From the NCBI GenBank assembly GCA_019075905.1, contig JAGXAM010000012.1, positions 1 through 64,000 on the forward strand: a stretch of DNA of 64,000 nucleotides, read 5' to 3'. This document shows positions 26,212-34,793 of the stretch, piece after piece. Origin of the DNA: Hyphomicrobiales bacterium (GTDB lineage Bacteria > Pseudomonadota > Alphaproteobacteria > Rhizobiales > Beijerinckiaceae). The notes beneath the pieces are model-generated. The model did no database searches and had not been told where the DNA came from. It saw nothing but the letters and a program-made list of their open reading frames with translations. Made by a program: the position numbers and the translations under genes. How positions within the stretch are numbered: the first letter of the stretch is position 1; each line of letters begins with the position of its first letter.

Positions 26212-26817
26212 TCATTTGGGCATGGCGATCAGCGCCTGGAGCTTCTTCGCCATGGCCGATGGCTTGTCCTCGGGTGACAGCGTCGTCACAAATTTCCCGT
26301 GCCCGTCCATGAGATAGGTTGCCGCCGTGTGCTGGAAATCATAATTGCCGGATTTATCCGGCGCCTCGGCCTTGAAAAACACGTGATAGGATGTCGCCAG
26401 CGCCGCGAGGGCGGCCGGGCTGCCGGTGAGGGCGATGAAGCGCTTGTCGAAATTCTGCATCCAGGCTGCCAGCACCGGCGGCGTGTCGCGCGCCGGATCA
26501 AATGTGACAAAGACCACATGCAGCTTGTCGGCGTCGGGCCCGAGGATTTTCATGGCCTCGGTCAGATCCGACATGGTGGTGGGGCATTCGTCCGGGCAAT
26601 GGGTGAAGCCAAAGAAGATGGCGAAAGGTTCGCCTTTGAGTGCGGCGCTGGAAAAGCTGTTGCCGTGGTCATCGGTCAGCACGAAAGGGGCGCCAAGCTC
26701 GACCGGCTGGGCGCGGATGCCGGCAAGGCCGAGCCAGGCGGGTCGCAACACGGCAATACCGGTGCCCAGCGCCAGCAGCAGCGCAACACCGAGGATGACC
26801 ATGCCGAATTTGCGCAT
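26212..26817 (-). CDS. SCO1/SenC family copper protein (copy 2)
   Basis: This is a second SCO protein, 201 residues, with an N-terminal anchor, copper motif FTHCPDECPTTM and third ligand His in FQHTAATYLMD. ATG 26817 has GAGGAG upstream and is preferred to the eight-codon-longer frame. It is the first gene of the SCO-PCuAC-SCO operon, 37 bases before PCuAC. It is divergent from bufA, with 245 bases between. The two SCO copies differ enough (CPDVCP versus CPDECP) to suggest separate clients, not a fresh duplication. No SigF motif was seen on this strand. Confidence 0.93.
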   Translation of the reverse strand: MRKFGMVILGVALLLALGTGIAVLRPAWLGLAGIRAQPVELGAPFVLTDDHGNSFSSAALKGEPFAIFFGFTHCPDECPTTMSDLTEAMKILGPDADKLHVVFVTFDPARDTPPVLAAWMQNFDKRFIALTGSPAALAALATSYHVFFKAEAPDKSGNYDFQHTAATYLMDGHGKFVTTLSPEDKPSAMAKKLQALIAMPK

Positions 26818-26958
26818 AGGGAAAAACTCCTCACCACCCAAGACTGCCGCTTATAGCCACGCGGGGGGCACTTGGCCATGGAGAAAGTGTCGCATGCGGC
26901 GGCCGGTCACAAGAGTGTGATGGCGCCCGCAATGGCCCTTCCTTTTTTGCCAGGCGGC

Positions 26959-26984
26959 GTAACCTTTCGCGGTACTGCGGCGAA
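26959..26984 (+). promoter_or_regulatory. SigF-type promoter of the buf operon
   Basis: GTAACC (26959-26964), 16 bases, CGAA (26981-26984), identical in pattern and spacing to the copy at 23802. The predicted start is about 72 bases before ATG 27063. The operon it drives ends with sigF and nrsF, so this is likely autoregulation. Confidence 0.8.
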
Positions 26985-27062
26985 ATAATGGTCAGGCGTG
27001 CCAAACGCCTGCCATCCGCCGCGATGGCTTTAACCCCCGCAGCTTTGATCAGGGAGACCTAC

Positions 27063-27413
27063 ATGACCAACACTTCCATCGCCGATCGGGCGCTTGCATT
27101 GACCACGGCGTTGGCGACAACCGCCGCATTCGGCGCGGTTGTGGCGCCCGCGGCCCAGGCCAAGATGATGATGACCAAAGCCATGATGATGAAAACGCGC
27201 GCCGCCAACCAGAAGCGCATGATGGCCCAGAATCTCGAAAAATGTTTCGGCGTGGCGTTGAAGGGCCACAATGATTGCTATGCCGGGGCGGGTACCACCT
27301 GCGCTGGCACCAGCACCATCAATTATCAGGGCAATGCCTTCAAGCTGGTGCCGCATGGCACCTGCACCAAGATCAAGACGCCCAAGGGCCACGGCAGCCT
27401 GACCCCGCTCTGA
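27063..27413 (+). CDS. bufA: Bufferin precursor BufA (DUF2282), Met-rich variant
   Basis: BufA1-type proteins are secreted copper-binding peptides whose cysteines are modified by the MNIO enzyme BufB. This 116-residue precursor has a signal peptide ending AAQA (residue 33) and the four conserved Cys at 61, 72, 80 and 101 ([26 protein letters not shown]). An unusual segment with eight Met in residues 35-54 ([15 protein letters not shown]) lies between them. GGGAG lies seven bases before ATG 27063. It is first in the operon buf A-B-C, doxX, sigF, nrsF, behind a SigF-type promoter. The Met-rich part may add a copper-binding site; that is inference. Confidence 0.9.
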   Translation: MTNTSIADRALALTTALATTAAFGAVVAPAAQAKMMMTKAMMMKTRAANQKRMMAQNLEKCFGVALKGHNDCYAGAGTTCAGTSTINYQGNAFKLVPHGTCTKIKTPKGHGSLTPL

Positions 27414-27493
27414 GACGCCGCTCTCAAGGCCGGGATGTCGCTGATGCCGGCATCCCGGCCCCTGCCACGCCACAAAACGGGGAAGGCCCGCTC

Positions 27494-28402
27494 ATGTCCG
27501 CAGCCCTCAATGCCCTGGGTCAAGGGCCACATGCCAGCAAGCTGCCGCAGCGCGGCGGGCTCGGGCTCAAGCCGGAGCATTTCCAAGCCATTGCTGAATC
27601 TGCAGCCGATGTCGGGTTTTTTGAGGTCCATGCCGAAAATTACATGGGGGCAGGCGGGCCACCGCACCGCTGGCTGACACGGTTGCGGGCTGATTATCCC
27701 TTGTCGGTGCATGGCGTTGGCCTGTCGATCGGTGGTTCGCGGCCGCTTGATCCGGCGCATTTGCGGCGCCTGCGTGACGTGATCGCTCGCTACCAGCCGC
27801 AGGCTTTTTCCGAACATCTCGCCTGGTCAACGCATGAGAGCGGGTTCTTCAATGATCTTCTGCCGCTGCCCTATAACAATGACACGTTGCGGCTGGTCTG
27901 CGCGCATATCGACGAGGTGCAGACGGCGCTCGGCCGCCGAATGCTGCTGGAAAATCCCTCCGGCTATCTCGGCTTCGCCGCCAGCACCTGGTCGGAGACC
28001 GGGTTTCTTGGCGAAATCGTCAAGCGCACCGGCTGCGGGCTGCTGCTCGACATCAACAATGTGCATGTTTCCGCCACCAATCTCGATTTTGACGCGCGCG
28101 CCTATCTGGCGCAGTTTCCGATGCACGCGGTCGGCGAAATTCATCTTGCAGGCCATAGTATCGAGGCCGATGAGCAGGGTTATCCCTTGCTGATTGATAC
28201 GCATGATCGGCCGGTGATCGAGGAGGTCTGGCGGCTTTACGCCGAGGTCGTCGAGACACATGGCCCGTTCCCGACCCTGATCGAGCGCGATGCCGATATT
28301 CCGGCCTTCGAGGTTTTGCTGGCCGAGGCGCAACAGGCCGAAGCCATCATGTCAGCTGCTCGGCTGGAAGCTGGAGGGAGCGTTCATGCAACCATGGGCT
28401 GA
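27494..28402 (+). CDS. bufB: MNIO-family peptide-modifying enzyme BufB (DUF692)
   Basis: This multinuclear non-heme iron oxidase is expected to convert BufA cysteines to thiooxazoles or related groups, creating copper ligands. The 302-residue TIM-barrel protein has the metal-binding set [33 protein letters not shown] and [12 protein letters not shown] 27494 has GGGGAAGG upstream and gives the usual length; the frame extends upstream over bufA's end. It overlaps bufC by 17 bases. The usual BufA-BufB-BufC order supports the role. Confidence 0.92.
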   Translation: MSAALNALGQGPHASKLPQRGGLGLKPEHFQAIAESAADVGFFEVHAENYMGAGGPPHRWLTRLRADYPLSVHGVGLSIGGSRPLDPAHLRRLRDVIARYQPQAFSEHLAWSTHESGFFNDLLPLPYNNDTLRLVCAHIDEVQTALGRRMLLENPSGYLGFAASTWSETGFLGEIVKRTGCGLLLDINNVHVSATNLDFDARAYLAQFPMHAVGEIHLAGHSIEADEQGYPLLIDTHDRPVIEEVWRLYAEVVETHGPFPTLIERDADIPAFEVLLAEAQQAEAIMSAARLEAGGSVHATMG

Positions 28403-29156
28403 TCAGCAACTCCGGTTCGCGCGCGCGGTGCTGGATCCAGCCCAGCGCGTGCCTGATGGTTTCATCGGGCGCGATGGCCTGGCCGAGCAGTTCCGTTTTC
28501 GGGTCTATCGCAACAATGTCACCATGGGCCTGATCAACATTCTGAAGCCCTGCTATCCCGCCGTCACGCGCCTGGTGGGTGAGGAGTTTTTCACCGTCCT
28601 TGCCATCGAATTCGTGCGCGCCTATCCGCCGCGTTCGCCGGTGCTGCTGCGTTACGGCGGTGATATGGCGCGTTTCATCGCCGACTTTCCGCCCTGCGCG
28701 CCGCTGCCCTGGCTTGCCGATGTCGCGCGGATCGAATGGGCGATGATCGAGGCGCATCATGCCGCCGAGGCCGAGCCGCTGGCTATGGAATCTCTGCCGG
28801 AGGCCACCGATCTCGGCCAGGCGCGCCTGCGCCTGCATCCCTCGCTGCGGCTGGTTTCGTCGCGTTACGCGGCTTTTGATCTGTGGCGGCTGAACCGGGG
28901 GCCCGAAGAGCCAGCCGATGACGCCATGGCCGAGGTGGATGTCGATGAGGCGCAGCACGCGCTGATCTGTCGCCCGCATGCGGAAGTCGAGGCCTGGCTG
29001 GTGCCCCGCAATACGCATGGTTTCGTTCAGGACCTCGCCGATGGCCTGAGCGTGGGGCAGGCCATGGCGCGTTCCCGCGAGCCGTTGCAGGACCTCGCGC
29101 AAGCCCTCGAATGGCTGATGGCTGCCGGCGTCGTTGTCGGCGTGAATCTTCTCTAA
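28386..29156 (+). CDS. bufC: Bufferin partner protein BufC (DUF2063)
   Basis: DUF2063 proteins accompany DUF692 enzymes and are thought to bind the precursor peptide and present it to the MNIO enzyme. The 256-residue product has the N-terminal family region ([61 protein letters not shown]). A second domain ends [22 protein letters not shown] 28386 follows GGAGGGAG and lies inside bufB. Older annotations call it a putative DNA-binding domain; the context does not support a regulator role. Confidence 0.88.
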   Translation: MQPWADQQLRFARAVLDPAQRVPDGFIGRDGLAEQFRFRVYRNNVTMGLINILKPCYPAVTRLVGEEFFTVLAIEFVRAYPPRSPVLLRYGGDMARFIADFPPCAPLPWLADVARIEWAMIEAHHAAEAEPLAMESLPEATDLGQARLRLHPSLRLVSSRYAAFDLWRLNRGPEEPADDAMAEVDVDEAQHALICRPHAEVEAWLVPRNTHGFVQDLADGLSVGQAMARSREPLQDLAQALEWLMAAGVVVGVNLL

Positions 29157-29176
29157 TCAGGCAGGAGTGCGCGTCG

Positions 29177-29695
29177 ATGAGCGCCTTGGACAGGATGACA
29201 AGCCCTTCGAAACTGGCGCAGGCTTGCTTGCGGATGGATCGCTTGATGGCGCGCGCGGTTGGCGCGGCGCGGTTGGTGGCGCAGCCGCTCCTGCGGCTCG
29301 CGCTGGCGGTGCCGTTCTGGTATTCCGGCCTGACCAAATGGGCCGGATTTCTTGTGCTGTCGCCGGCCGCGACCTATCTTTTCAGCGAGGAGTTCAAGCT
29401 GCATCTGCCGGGCGGGCCCTATCATTTGCCGTTTCCCGGCGTGCTCGCGCCGATGGATGCGGTGATGGAAATCATCTTGCCGGTGCTGCTGGTGCTGGGG
29501 CTCGGCACGCGGCTGGCGGCGCTCGGCCTGCTGGTGATGACCGGGGTGATCGAACTGGTGGTGCCAGAGGGCTGGGCGAATTTTCATCTGCCCTGGGCAG
29601 GTCTGGCGCTGGCCATTATCGCGCTCGGCGCGGGGCCGCTGTCGCTCGACCATGTCATTGCCGGACGCCTCGCGGGACGGTGCCGGGCGCCATGA
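29177..29695 (+). CDS. DoxX family membrane protein of the buf operon
   Basis: This is a four-helix DoxX protein, 172 residues, with LLRLALAVPFWYSGLTKWAG, the re-entrant PFPGVLAPMDAVMEIILP segment and GLGTRLAALGLLVMTGVIEL. DoxX members often act in quinone-linked thiol or sulfur chemistry. The role in bufferin operons is not established; a membrane redox function for peptide maturation is a guess. CAGGAG lies ten bases before ATG 29177, and the stop overlaps the sigma-factor start (ATGA). Confidence 0.85.
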   Translation: MSALDRMTSPSKLAQACLRMDRLMARAVGAARLVAQPLLRLALAVPFWYSGLTKWAGFLVLSPAATYLFSEEFKLHLPGGPYHLPFPGVLAPMDAVMEIILPVLLVLGLGTRLAALGLLVMTGVIELVVPEGWANFHLPWAGLALAIIALGAGPLSLDHVIAGRLAGRCRAP

Positions 29696-30306
29696 TGGCT
29701 GATCGCAACATGAGCTTGCCGCCTTTGCGGCTGGTGACACCGGGCGAGGCCCCGGCGCGGGCGCGCGACCTCGAATGGGCGCTGCTCATGGCCCGCGCCC
29801 AGCAAGGCGATGGCGTTGCCTATGCGCGGCTCCTGCGCGAAATCACGCCGCTGTTGCGGGCGCGGGCCTTGCGGCGCCTGCGCACCCGCCATGATGCCGA
29901 GGACGGGGTGCAGGATGTGCTGCTGACCCTTCATGCCATCCGCCACACTTATGATCCGGCGCGCCCGTTCGTGCCCTGGCTGGTGGCGATTGCCGACCAC
30001 CGGCTGATCGACGGTTTGCGCCGGCAGATGCGGCGCAGCGCGCGCGAGGCGGCACTCGATGATGATGTCGAGATAGCCGACGAGCACGGCAGGGCCGATG
30101 CCAATGTCGAGCATCCCGCCCTGCTGCGCGCCATCGACGCCTTGCCGGAAGGCCAGCGCCAGGCCATTCACCTCCTGAAATTGCGTGAAATGTCCCTCGC
30201 CGATGCGGCGCGCCACAGCGGCCAGACCATTGGTTCGCTCAAGACCGCCACGCATCGGGCGATGATGACATTGCGCGCCGTCATGCAAAGGACGAAGCAA
30301 AAATGA
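29692..30306 (+). CDS. sigF: ECF sigma factor SigF-like (metal stress)
   Basis: This is an RNA polymerase sigma factor of the ECF type found with DUF1109/NrsF anti-sigma factors. The 204-residue protein has region 2 (DAEDGVQDVLLTLHAIRHTY ... PWLVAIADHRLID) and region 4 (LPEGQRQAIHLLKLREMSLA ... GSLKTATHRAMMTLR). ATG 29692 overlaps the doxX stop; ATG 29695 is an alternative. NrsF follows with another ATGA overlap. It likely drives the two GTAACC-N16-CGAA promoters at 23802 and 26959. In Caulobacter, SigF responds to chromium and cadmium; the inducer here is not shown by sequence. Confidence 0.9.
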   Translation: MMADRNMSLPPLRLVTPGEAPARARDLEWALLMARAQQGDGVAYARLLREITPLLRARALRRLRTRHDAEDGVQDVLLTLHAIRHTYDPARPFVPWLVAIADHRLIDGLRRQMRRSAREAALDDDVEIADEHGRADANVEHPALLRAIDALPEGQRQAIHLLKLREMSLADAARHSGQTIGSLKTATHRAMMTLRAVMQRTKQK

Positions 30307-30965
30307 ACGAGACCGAAGACCTCATCGGCAGGTTGTCACATGATCTGCCGCCGGTGCGACGGTTGATGCGGCCGGTGCCGCGCGCCCTTGCCTGGCTGGC
30401 GCTGGCTTCGGTGCTGCTCGGCGCGCTGGCCCTGACGGAGGGTTTGCGCGCCGACCTGCTGGTGCGGCTGCAGGGCACCATGTTCGATCTGGAAATCGCC
30501 GGCATGGTGTTGACAGCGCTCGGCGGCACGCTGGCGGCGTTCATGCTCAGCCTGCCGGACCGCTCACGGCGCTGGCTGGCAGCGCCTGTGCCGGGCCTGG
30601 TCTTGTGGCTGGCCAGCATGGGCGCGCAATGCGCCTCCGGCTGGGTGACGATGGCGGGCTCGGACATGTCCCAGGATCCGGTCTTGCGTTGTCTTGCCAC
30701 CTTGCTGCTGGCAAGTCTGCCCTTGTCGCTGAGCCTCGTCCTGCTGCTGCGTCACGTCCGGCTGCTGGCGCCGCTGCCGGTTGCGCTGAGCGCGGCGGCC
30801 AGTGTTGCCGCCATGGCGGCGCTGGCCCTGACCTTGTGTCATGCCATTGATGCTTCCTTGATGATTCTGGCCTTCAATCTGGGAACCTTGCTGGTGGCAG
30901 GCAGCGTGGCCGCCGTGCTGGCGCGGCCGAAAAATGCCGGCGCGCTGCCGTTTCGCCAGGCCTGA
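30303..30965 (+). CDS. nrsF: Anti-sigma factor NrsF (DUF1109), membrane sensor
   Basis: This is a six-helix inner membrane protein that holds SigF inactive. The 220-residue product has an N-terminal cytoplasmic segment (MNETEDLIGRLSHDLPPVRR) for sigma binding, then hydrophobic segments. Cysteines are at 110, 130 and 179. The last two correspond in position to the two conserved Cys I recall as required for metal sensing in Caulobacter NrsF. It overlaps sigF (ATGA) and ends the operon. Thiol-metal contact would be a direct link to copper or other soft metals. Confidence 0.88.
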   Translation: MNETEDLIGRLSHDLPPVRRLMRPVPRALAWLALASVLLGALALTEGLRADLLVRLQGTMFDLEIAGMVLTALGGTLAAFMLSLPDRSRRWLAAPVPGLVLWLASMGAQCASGWVTMAGSDMSQDPVLRCLATLLLASLPLSLSLVLLLRHVRLLAPLPVALSAAASVAAMAALALTLCHAIDASLMILAFNLGTLLVAGSVAAVLARPKNAGALPFRQA

Positions 30966-30993
30966 CCGCGGTATCGCCCTTGCCGGGCTGGGG

Positions 30994-31611
30994 CTATTCC
31001 ATGACGGCGGCGCGCAGGATGCAGACCATGGTGGCATGGGCCTTGCTGCCTGTGCGGTTGCGGATGATGTGGGCGCGGTCACACCGGTAGCGCAGCGTCT
31101 CGCCCTGCGTGCAGGTCATGGTAATGCCCGCGACTTCGACCTCAAGCTCGCCGGCCAGCACCGACAGGCTCTCGACCGAGCCGGGCTGGTGCGGGCCGGA
31201 GGCGAGCACGCCGCCAGGTTCTGCCGTGAAATCATACCATTGCAGCCATTCGACGGTCTTGATCCAGCCGGTGATGGCAAGATGGCACTTGCCATCGTCC
31301 GATACCAGAATCGGCGTGTCGCCCCGGGTGGCATATTCGACAAAGGCTTCGTCCTCGGCCGATTGCAGCACCTTTTCGATGGGCATGTCGAAGGCCTGCG
31401 CCAGCCGCCAGATGGTCGCCAGCGTCGGGTTGGTCTCGTTGCGCTCGATCTGGCTGATGATCGACTTGGCAACGCCGGATTGCTCGGAGAGTTCGGCGAG
31501 GGAATAGCCGAGGCCCTTGCGCAAGCGCTGCACCGTGCGCCCCAATTGGCCCGACAAAGCCAGTGCGCCGGCCTCCAGCACCTTGGCGCGGTCGCGCCCT
31601 TCAACACCCAT
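30994..31611 (-). CDS. XRE-family transcriptional regulator with cupin domain
   Basis: This DNA-binding regulator, 205 residues, has an N-terminal Cro/CI HTH (LRKGLGYSLAELSEQSGVAK ... SIISQIERNETNPTLATIWR) and a C-terminal cupin (GPHQPGSVESLSVLAGELEV, CTQGETLRYRCDRAHIIRN). Such SutR/PuuR-like proteins sense small metabolites and control nearby transport or amino-acid genes. ATG 31611 was chosen; TTG 31629 would add six residues. It lies 65 bases downstream of an EamA exporter gene on the same strand. The operator-like repeat at 31656-31673 lies in that gap. Confidence 0.9.
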   Translation of the reverse strand: MGVEGRDRAKVLEAGALALSGQLGRTVQRLRKGLGYSLAELSEQSGVAKSIISQIERNETNPTLATIWRLAQAFDMPIEKVLQSAEDEAFVEYATRGDTPILVSDDGKCHLAITGWIKTVEWLQWYDFTAEPGGVLASGPHQPGSVESLSVLAGELEVEVAGITMTCTQGETLRYRCDRAHIIRNRTGSKAHATMVCILRAAVME

Positions 31612-31655
31612 GTTCGTTTCGTCCGTCAAATTTCAGGCGATTGGCTGACCTGTAT

Positions 31656-31673
31656 CGTTCGCTTTGGCGAACG
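31656..31673. promoter_or_regulatory. Perfect inverted repeat before the XRE-cupin gene
   Basis: CGTTCGC-TTTG-GCGAACG, 45 bases before ATG 31611, is a 7-bp perfect dyad of the size bound by XRE dimers. It may be an autoregulatory operator, or a hairpin ending the upstream EamA transcript (no T run). Confidence 0.5.
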
Positions 31674-31676
31674 CTG

Positions 31677-32693
31677 TCAAGCGTTGGTGGTCGTGGTGGT
31701 TTCGAGGTCGCGGATCAGGCCGAGGCGTTGCTCGCGCCAGATCACGAACAGGCCGGCGGCCACGACGATGGCGGCGCCCTGCAGGATCTCCGGGGTGGCG
31801 ATCTCGTCAAACAGCACATAACCGAAGAACAGGGCCCAGAGCATCGAGGCATAATCGAAGGGCGCGAGGATCGAGGCATCGGCGTGACGGAAGCTCTCGG
31901 TCACAAAAATCTGTCCGAGGCCGCCAAAGACGCCGATCATCGCCAGCACGACGGCATCGTGCAGCGAGGGCATGACAAAGATTTGGGTATGCATCAGCGT
32001 CGCGCCCGGCAGGCCGGAGGGCCAGAAATGGCCGGCCAGCAGCAGTCCGGCCGAGGCCATGGTGGCGAGCGTCATGAAATAGAAAATAATGGTGCCGGTG
32101 CTCTCGGTGCGCAGCAACCGCCGGGTCTGGATGGCCGCACCGGCGGCGCACATGGCACCGGCGAGCGCTATGGAGGCACCAAAGAGCGAGGTCGGGCTGG
32201 TGGCACCCGTCGTCTTGGCATGAAGCACACCGGTCATGACCAGCACGCCGGCAAGTCCGAAAGCGACTGCGGCCCAGCGGTAAATCCGCACCCGCTCCTT
32301 CAGGATCAAAGCTGCCAATGCCACGGTCAGCAGCGGCGTCGCAAAGGAAAAGGCGGTCGCCGAGGGCAGCGACAGCAGGCGCAGCGCGCCAAAGCCAAAG
32401 AACATGCCACAAGCGCCGATGGTGCTGCGCAGCAGGTGCCCGCTCGCCCGCCGGGTGACAAGCATGTCCAGAAAATCACCCCTTAGAGCGATCCACAGTG
32501 CGATGATGATCAGCGCAAAGCCGGCCCGGAACAACGTGACCTCACCGAGGCTGTAGCCGCCGTTGGCGAATTTCGCCATCACTGACATCAGCGTGAAGGC
32601 CAGCGTTGCCGCAAGCTTCTGGGCGAGGCCCAAAGACAGGCGCGATTTCACGAAGATCCGCTCCTGCATGGCGGCGAAGGTAGCATGACTCAC
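31677..32693 (-). CDS. EamA/DMT-family transporter
   Basis: This is a ten-helix drug/metabolite exporter of the EamA (RhaT/RarD) superfamily, 338 residues, with two EamA repeats: LAATLAFTLMSVMAKFANGG through VLVMTGVLHA, and SLFGASIALAGAMCAAGAAI through IVVAAGLFVIW. The typical ILAPFDYASMLWALFFGYVL segment is present. GTG 32693 (with GAGAGG about 12 bases upstream) is the likely start; ATG 32669 is an alternative. Substrate unknown. The XRE-cupin regulator downstream may control it. Confidence 0.85.
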   Translation of the reverse strand: MSHATFAAMQERIFVKSRLSLGLAQKLAATLAFTLMSVMAKFANGGYSLGEVTLFRAGFALIIIALWIALRGDFLDMLVTRRASGHLLRSTIGACGMFFGFGALRLLSLPSATAFSFATPLLTVALAALILKERVRIYRWAAVAFGLAGVLVMTGVLHAKTTGATSPTSLFGASIALAGAMCAAGAAIQTRRLLRTESTGTIIFYFMTLATMASAGLLLAGHFWPSGLPGATLMHTQIFVMPSLHDAVVLAMIGVFGGLGQIFVTESFRHADASILAPFDYASMLWALFFGYVLFDEIATPEILQGAAIVVAAGLFVIWREQRLGLIRDLETTTTTNA

Positions 32694-32904
32694 AATAAGT
32701 AAATCCTCTCACTCTCCCCTTGCCGCCAGCCTGCGGCAATCACAAGGTGAAAAAGCCAGCCACGCTGCATGTCTGTCATGCGTTTGATAGCGGACTGTCA
32801 TCAACCCGCCACGCGAATCATGTCTTGCTGGGATGCGGAACTACGGTTCCATTTCGCAAGATGCCCGGTTGGTGACGCTGCAACCGGCTAGCAGAGGACG
32901 CATC

Positions 32905-33735
32905 ATGGATCAGTTCACGCACCAGCGCGGCTGGCGAACCCTGTTCATTTCAGACCTGCATCTGGGCACCAAGGGCGCGCAGGCGGCGGCCTTACTGGAA
33001 TGCCTGCGCTGGCATGAGGCAGAGACCATTTATCTCGTCGGGGATATCGTCGATGGCTGGAGGCTCAAGGCCGGCTGGTATTGGCCGCAGGAGCATAACA
33101 ACGTCGTGCAGAAATTGCTGCGCAAGGTGCGCAAGGGCACCCGCATCATCTATGTGCCGGGCAATCACGACGAGTTCCTGCGCGATTACGTCGGCCTGAA
33201 CTTTGGCGGCGTCGAAGTCATGGAGCGCGCCATTCATACCTGCGCCGACGGGCGGCGGTTTCTGGTGATCCATGGCGACCAGTTCGATGTGGTGGTGCGT
33301 CACGCCCCCTGGCTCGCGCGGATCGGTGACTGGGCCTATGATCTGGCCTTGGCGGTGAACACGCATCTCAGCCGGGTGCGGCGCTGGTGGGGTCTGCCCT
33401 ATTGGTCGCTGTCGGCCTGGGCCAAGCTCAAGGTCAAGACGGCGGTAAATTTCATCGGCGCCTTCGAGCAGACTTTGGCCTATGAGGCGCGGCGCCAGGG
33501 CCTCAATGGCGTGATCTGCGGGCATATTCACCATGCGGCGCTGCGCGAGGTTGAAGGCGTAACCTACGCCAATACCGGGGATTTCGTGGAATCCTGCACG
33601 CTGATCGGCGAGCGGTTCGACGGGCAGCTCGAAATCATCACCTGGCGCTCGCCGCCGCCGATGCGTCTCAAGGCTCATGCTGAAGCCGTGGGCGGTGAGG
33701 CGCATAGCATGGACGATGCGCCCGCTCTGGTCTAA
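32905..33735 (+). CDS. LpxH-like metallophosphoesterase (UDP-2,3-diacylglucosamine diphosphatase family)
   Basis: This calcineurin-like phosphoesterase, 276 residues, has metal motifs FISDLHLGTKG, LVGDIVDGW, VPGNHDEFLRD, VIHGDQFD and CGHIHHAAL. It resembles LpxH, which makes lipid X in lipid A synthesis. In alphaproteobacteria the main lipid X enzyme is often LpxI, and this LpxH2-like type pairs with a glycosyltransferase, as here, so it may act on another lipid intermediate. AGAGGACG lies upstream of ATG 32905; the longer frame to 32833 lacks a site. The next gene starts 57 bases later. Confidence 0.85.
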   Translation: MDQFTHQRGWRTLFISDLHLGTKGAQAAALLECLRWHEAETIYLVGDIVDGWRLKAGWYWPQEHNNVVQKLLRKVRKGTRIIYVPGNHDEFLRDYVGLNFGGVEVMERAIHTCADGRRFLVIHGDQFDVVVRHAPWLARIGDWAYDLALAVNTHLSRVRRWWGLPYWSLSAWAKLKVKTAVNFIGAFEQTLAYEARRQGLNGVICGHIHHAALREVEGVTYANTGDFVESCTLIGERFDGQLEIITWRSPPPMRLKAHAEAVGGEAHSMDDAPALV

Positions 33736-33791
33736 ACCGCTCGCTGGCGGCGGCGACCGCTTGGTTCTGGTTGCCAGGGATAGCGGTGACA

Positions 33792-34793
33792 ATGCGGGTT
33801 TTGACCATCACGGACGCGTGGCATCCGCAAATAAATGGTGTCGTGCGGGTTTATGATGCCCTGGCGCAGGTCATGGCACAGCGTGGTGACGCCATGGTGT
33901 TCATCACGCCGGAAAGCTTCCGCACCTTTCCCATGCCGGGCTATGATGAAATCCGGCTGGCCATGGTGACGCCGGGCATGCTGGCGCGCCCGTTTGCCGA
34001 AGCGCGCGCCGACCATGTGCATATTGCCACTGAAGGCCCGCTCGGCTTTGCCGCGCGACGCCTGTGCCTGCGGCAGGGGCGGCCCTTCACCACCAGCTTC
34101 CACACGCATTATCCCGATTATGTTGCGGCCCGCCTGCCGGTGCCGAAAGCCGCGACCTTCGCCGTGCTGCGGTGGTTCCACAATGCCGGCCGCGGCAATA
34201 TGGTCGCCACGGCGTCGCTTCGTGACCATTTGACGGCGCGCGGTTTCGAGCGGCTGATGCTTTGCCCGCTCGGCGTCGACCATGCGGTGTTCAAGCCGCG
34301 GCCGGTGCTGGCCTCGAACCTGCCGCGGCCGCATTTTCTCTATGCTGGGCGTGTGGCGGTCGAGAAAAACATCGAGACCTTCCTGAAGCTAGATTTGCCG
34401 GGGTCGAAACTGGTGGCCGGGGATGGCCCCTCGCTCGAAGCGCTCAAGGCGCAGTTTCCGGGGGCGCATTTTCTGGGGCGGCAAAGCTCCGATGATCTCG
34501 CTGCGCAGTTCAGCAGCGCCGATGCGCTGGTGTTTCCAAGCCGCACCGACACTTTCGGGCTGGTGATGGCCGAGGCGCTGGCCTGCGGCCTGCCGGTGGC
34601 GGCCTATCCGGTCGATGGCCCGCGCGATGTCATCGGCCAGAGCGGCGCCGGGGTCATGTGCGAGGATTTGCGCGCGGCCGCGCTCAAGGCGCTGTCGGTT
34701 GATCGCGCCGTGGCGCGGGCGCGCGGCGTGCAATTCACCTGGGAGGCGGCGACCGACGCCTTCATCGCCAATTGCGCCAGCGCCTCGGCCTAG
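33792..34793 (+). CDS. Glycosyltransferase family 1/4 (GT-B)
   Basis: This retaining GT-B glycosyltransferase, 333 residues, has the N-terminal domain TITDAWHPQINGVVRVYDAL, HVHIATEGPLGFAARR and FTTSFHTHYPDY. The C-terminal nucleotide-sugar domain has FLYAGRVAVEKNIETFL and FPSRTDTFGLVMAEALACGL with the EX7E motif. It is close to MgtA/PimB-like and diacylglycerol glycosyltransferases. Paired with the phosphoesterase before it, a role in glycolipid synthesis is likely but unproven. ATG 33792. Its stop overlaps the convergent small gene by four bases. Confidence 0.87.
   Translation: MRVLTITDAWHPQINGVVRVYDALAQVMAQRGDAMVFITPESFRTFPMPGYDEIRLAMVTPGMLARPFAEARADHVHIATEGPLGFAARRLCLRQGRPFTTSFHTHYPDYVAARLPVPKAATFAVLRWFHNAGRGNMVATASLRDHLTARGFERLMLCPLGVDHAVFKPRPVLASNLPRPHFLYAGRVAVEKNIETFLKLDLPGSKLVAGDGPSLEALKAQFPGAHFLGRQSSDDLAAQFSSADALVFPSRTDTFGLVMAEALACGLPVAAYPVDGPRDVIGQSGAGVMCEDLRAAALKALSVDRAVARARGVQFTWEAATDAFIANCASASA

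Noticed and set aside
31629-31674. The CGTTCGC dyad as an intrinsic terminator of the EamA gene
   Set aside because: There is no T run on either strand; an operator is more plausible, though not proven.
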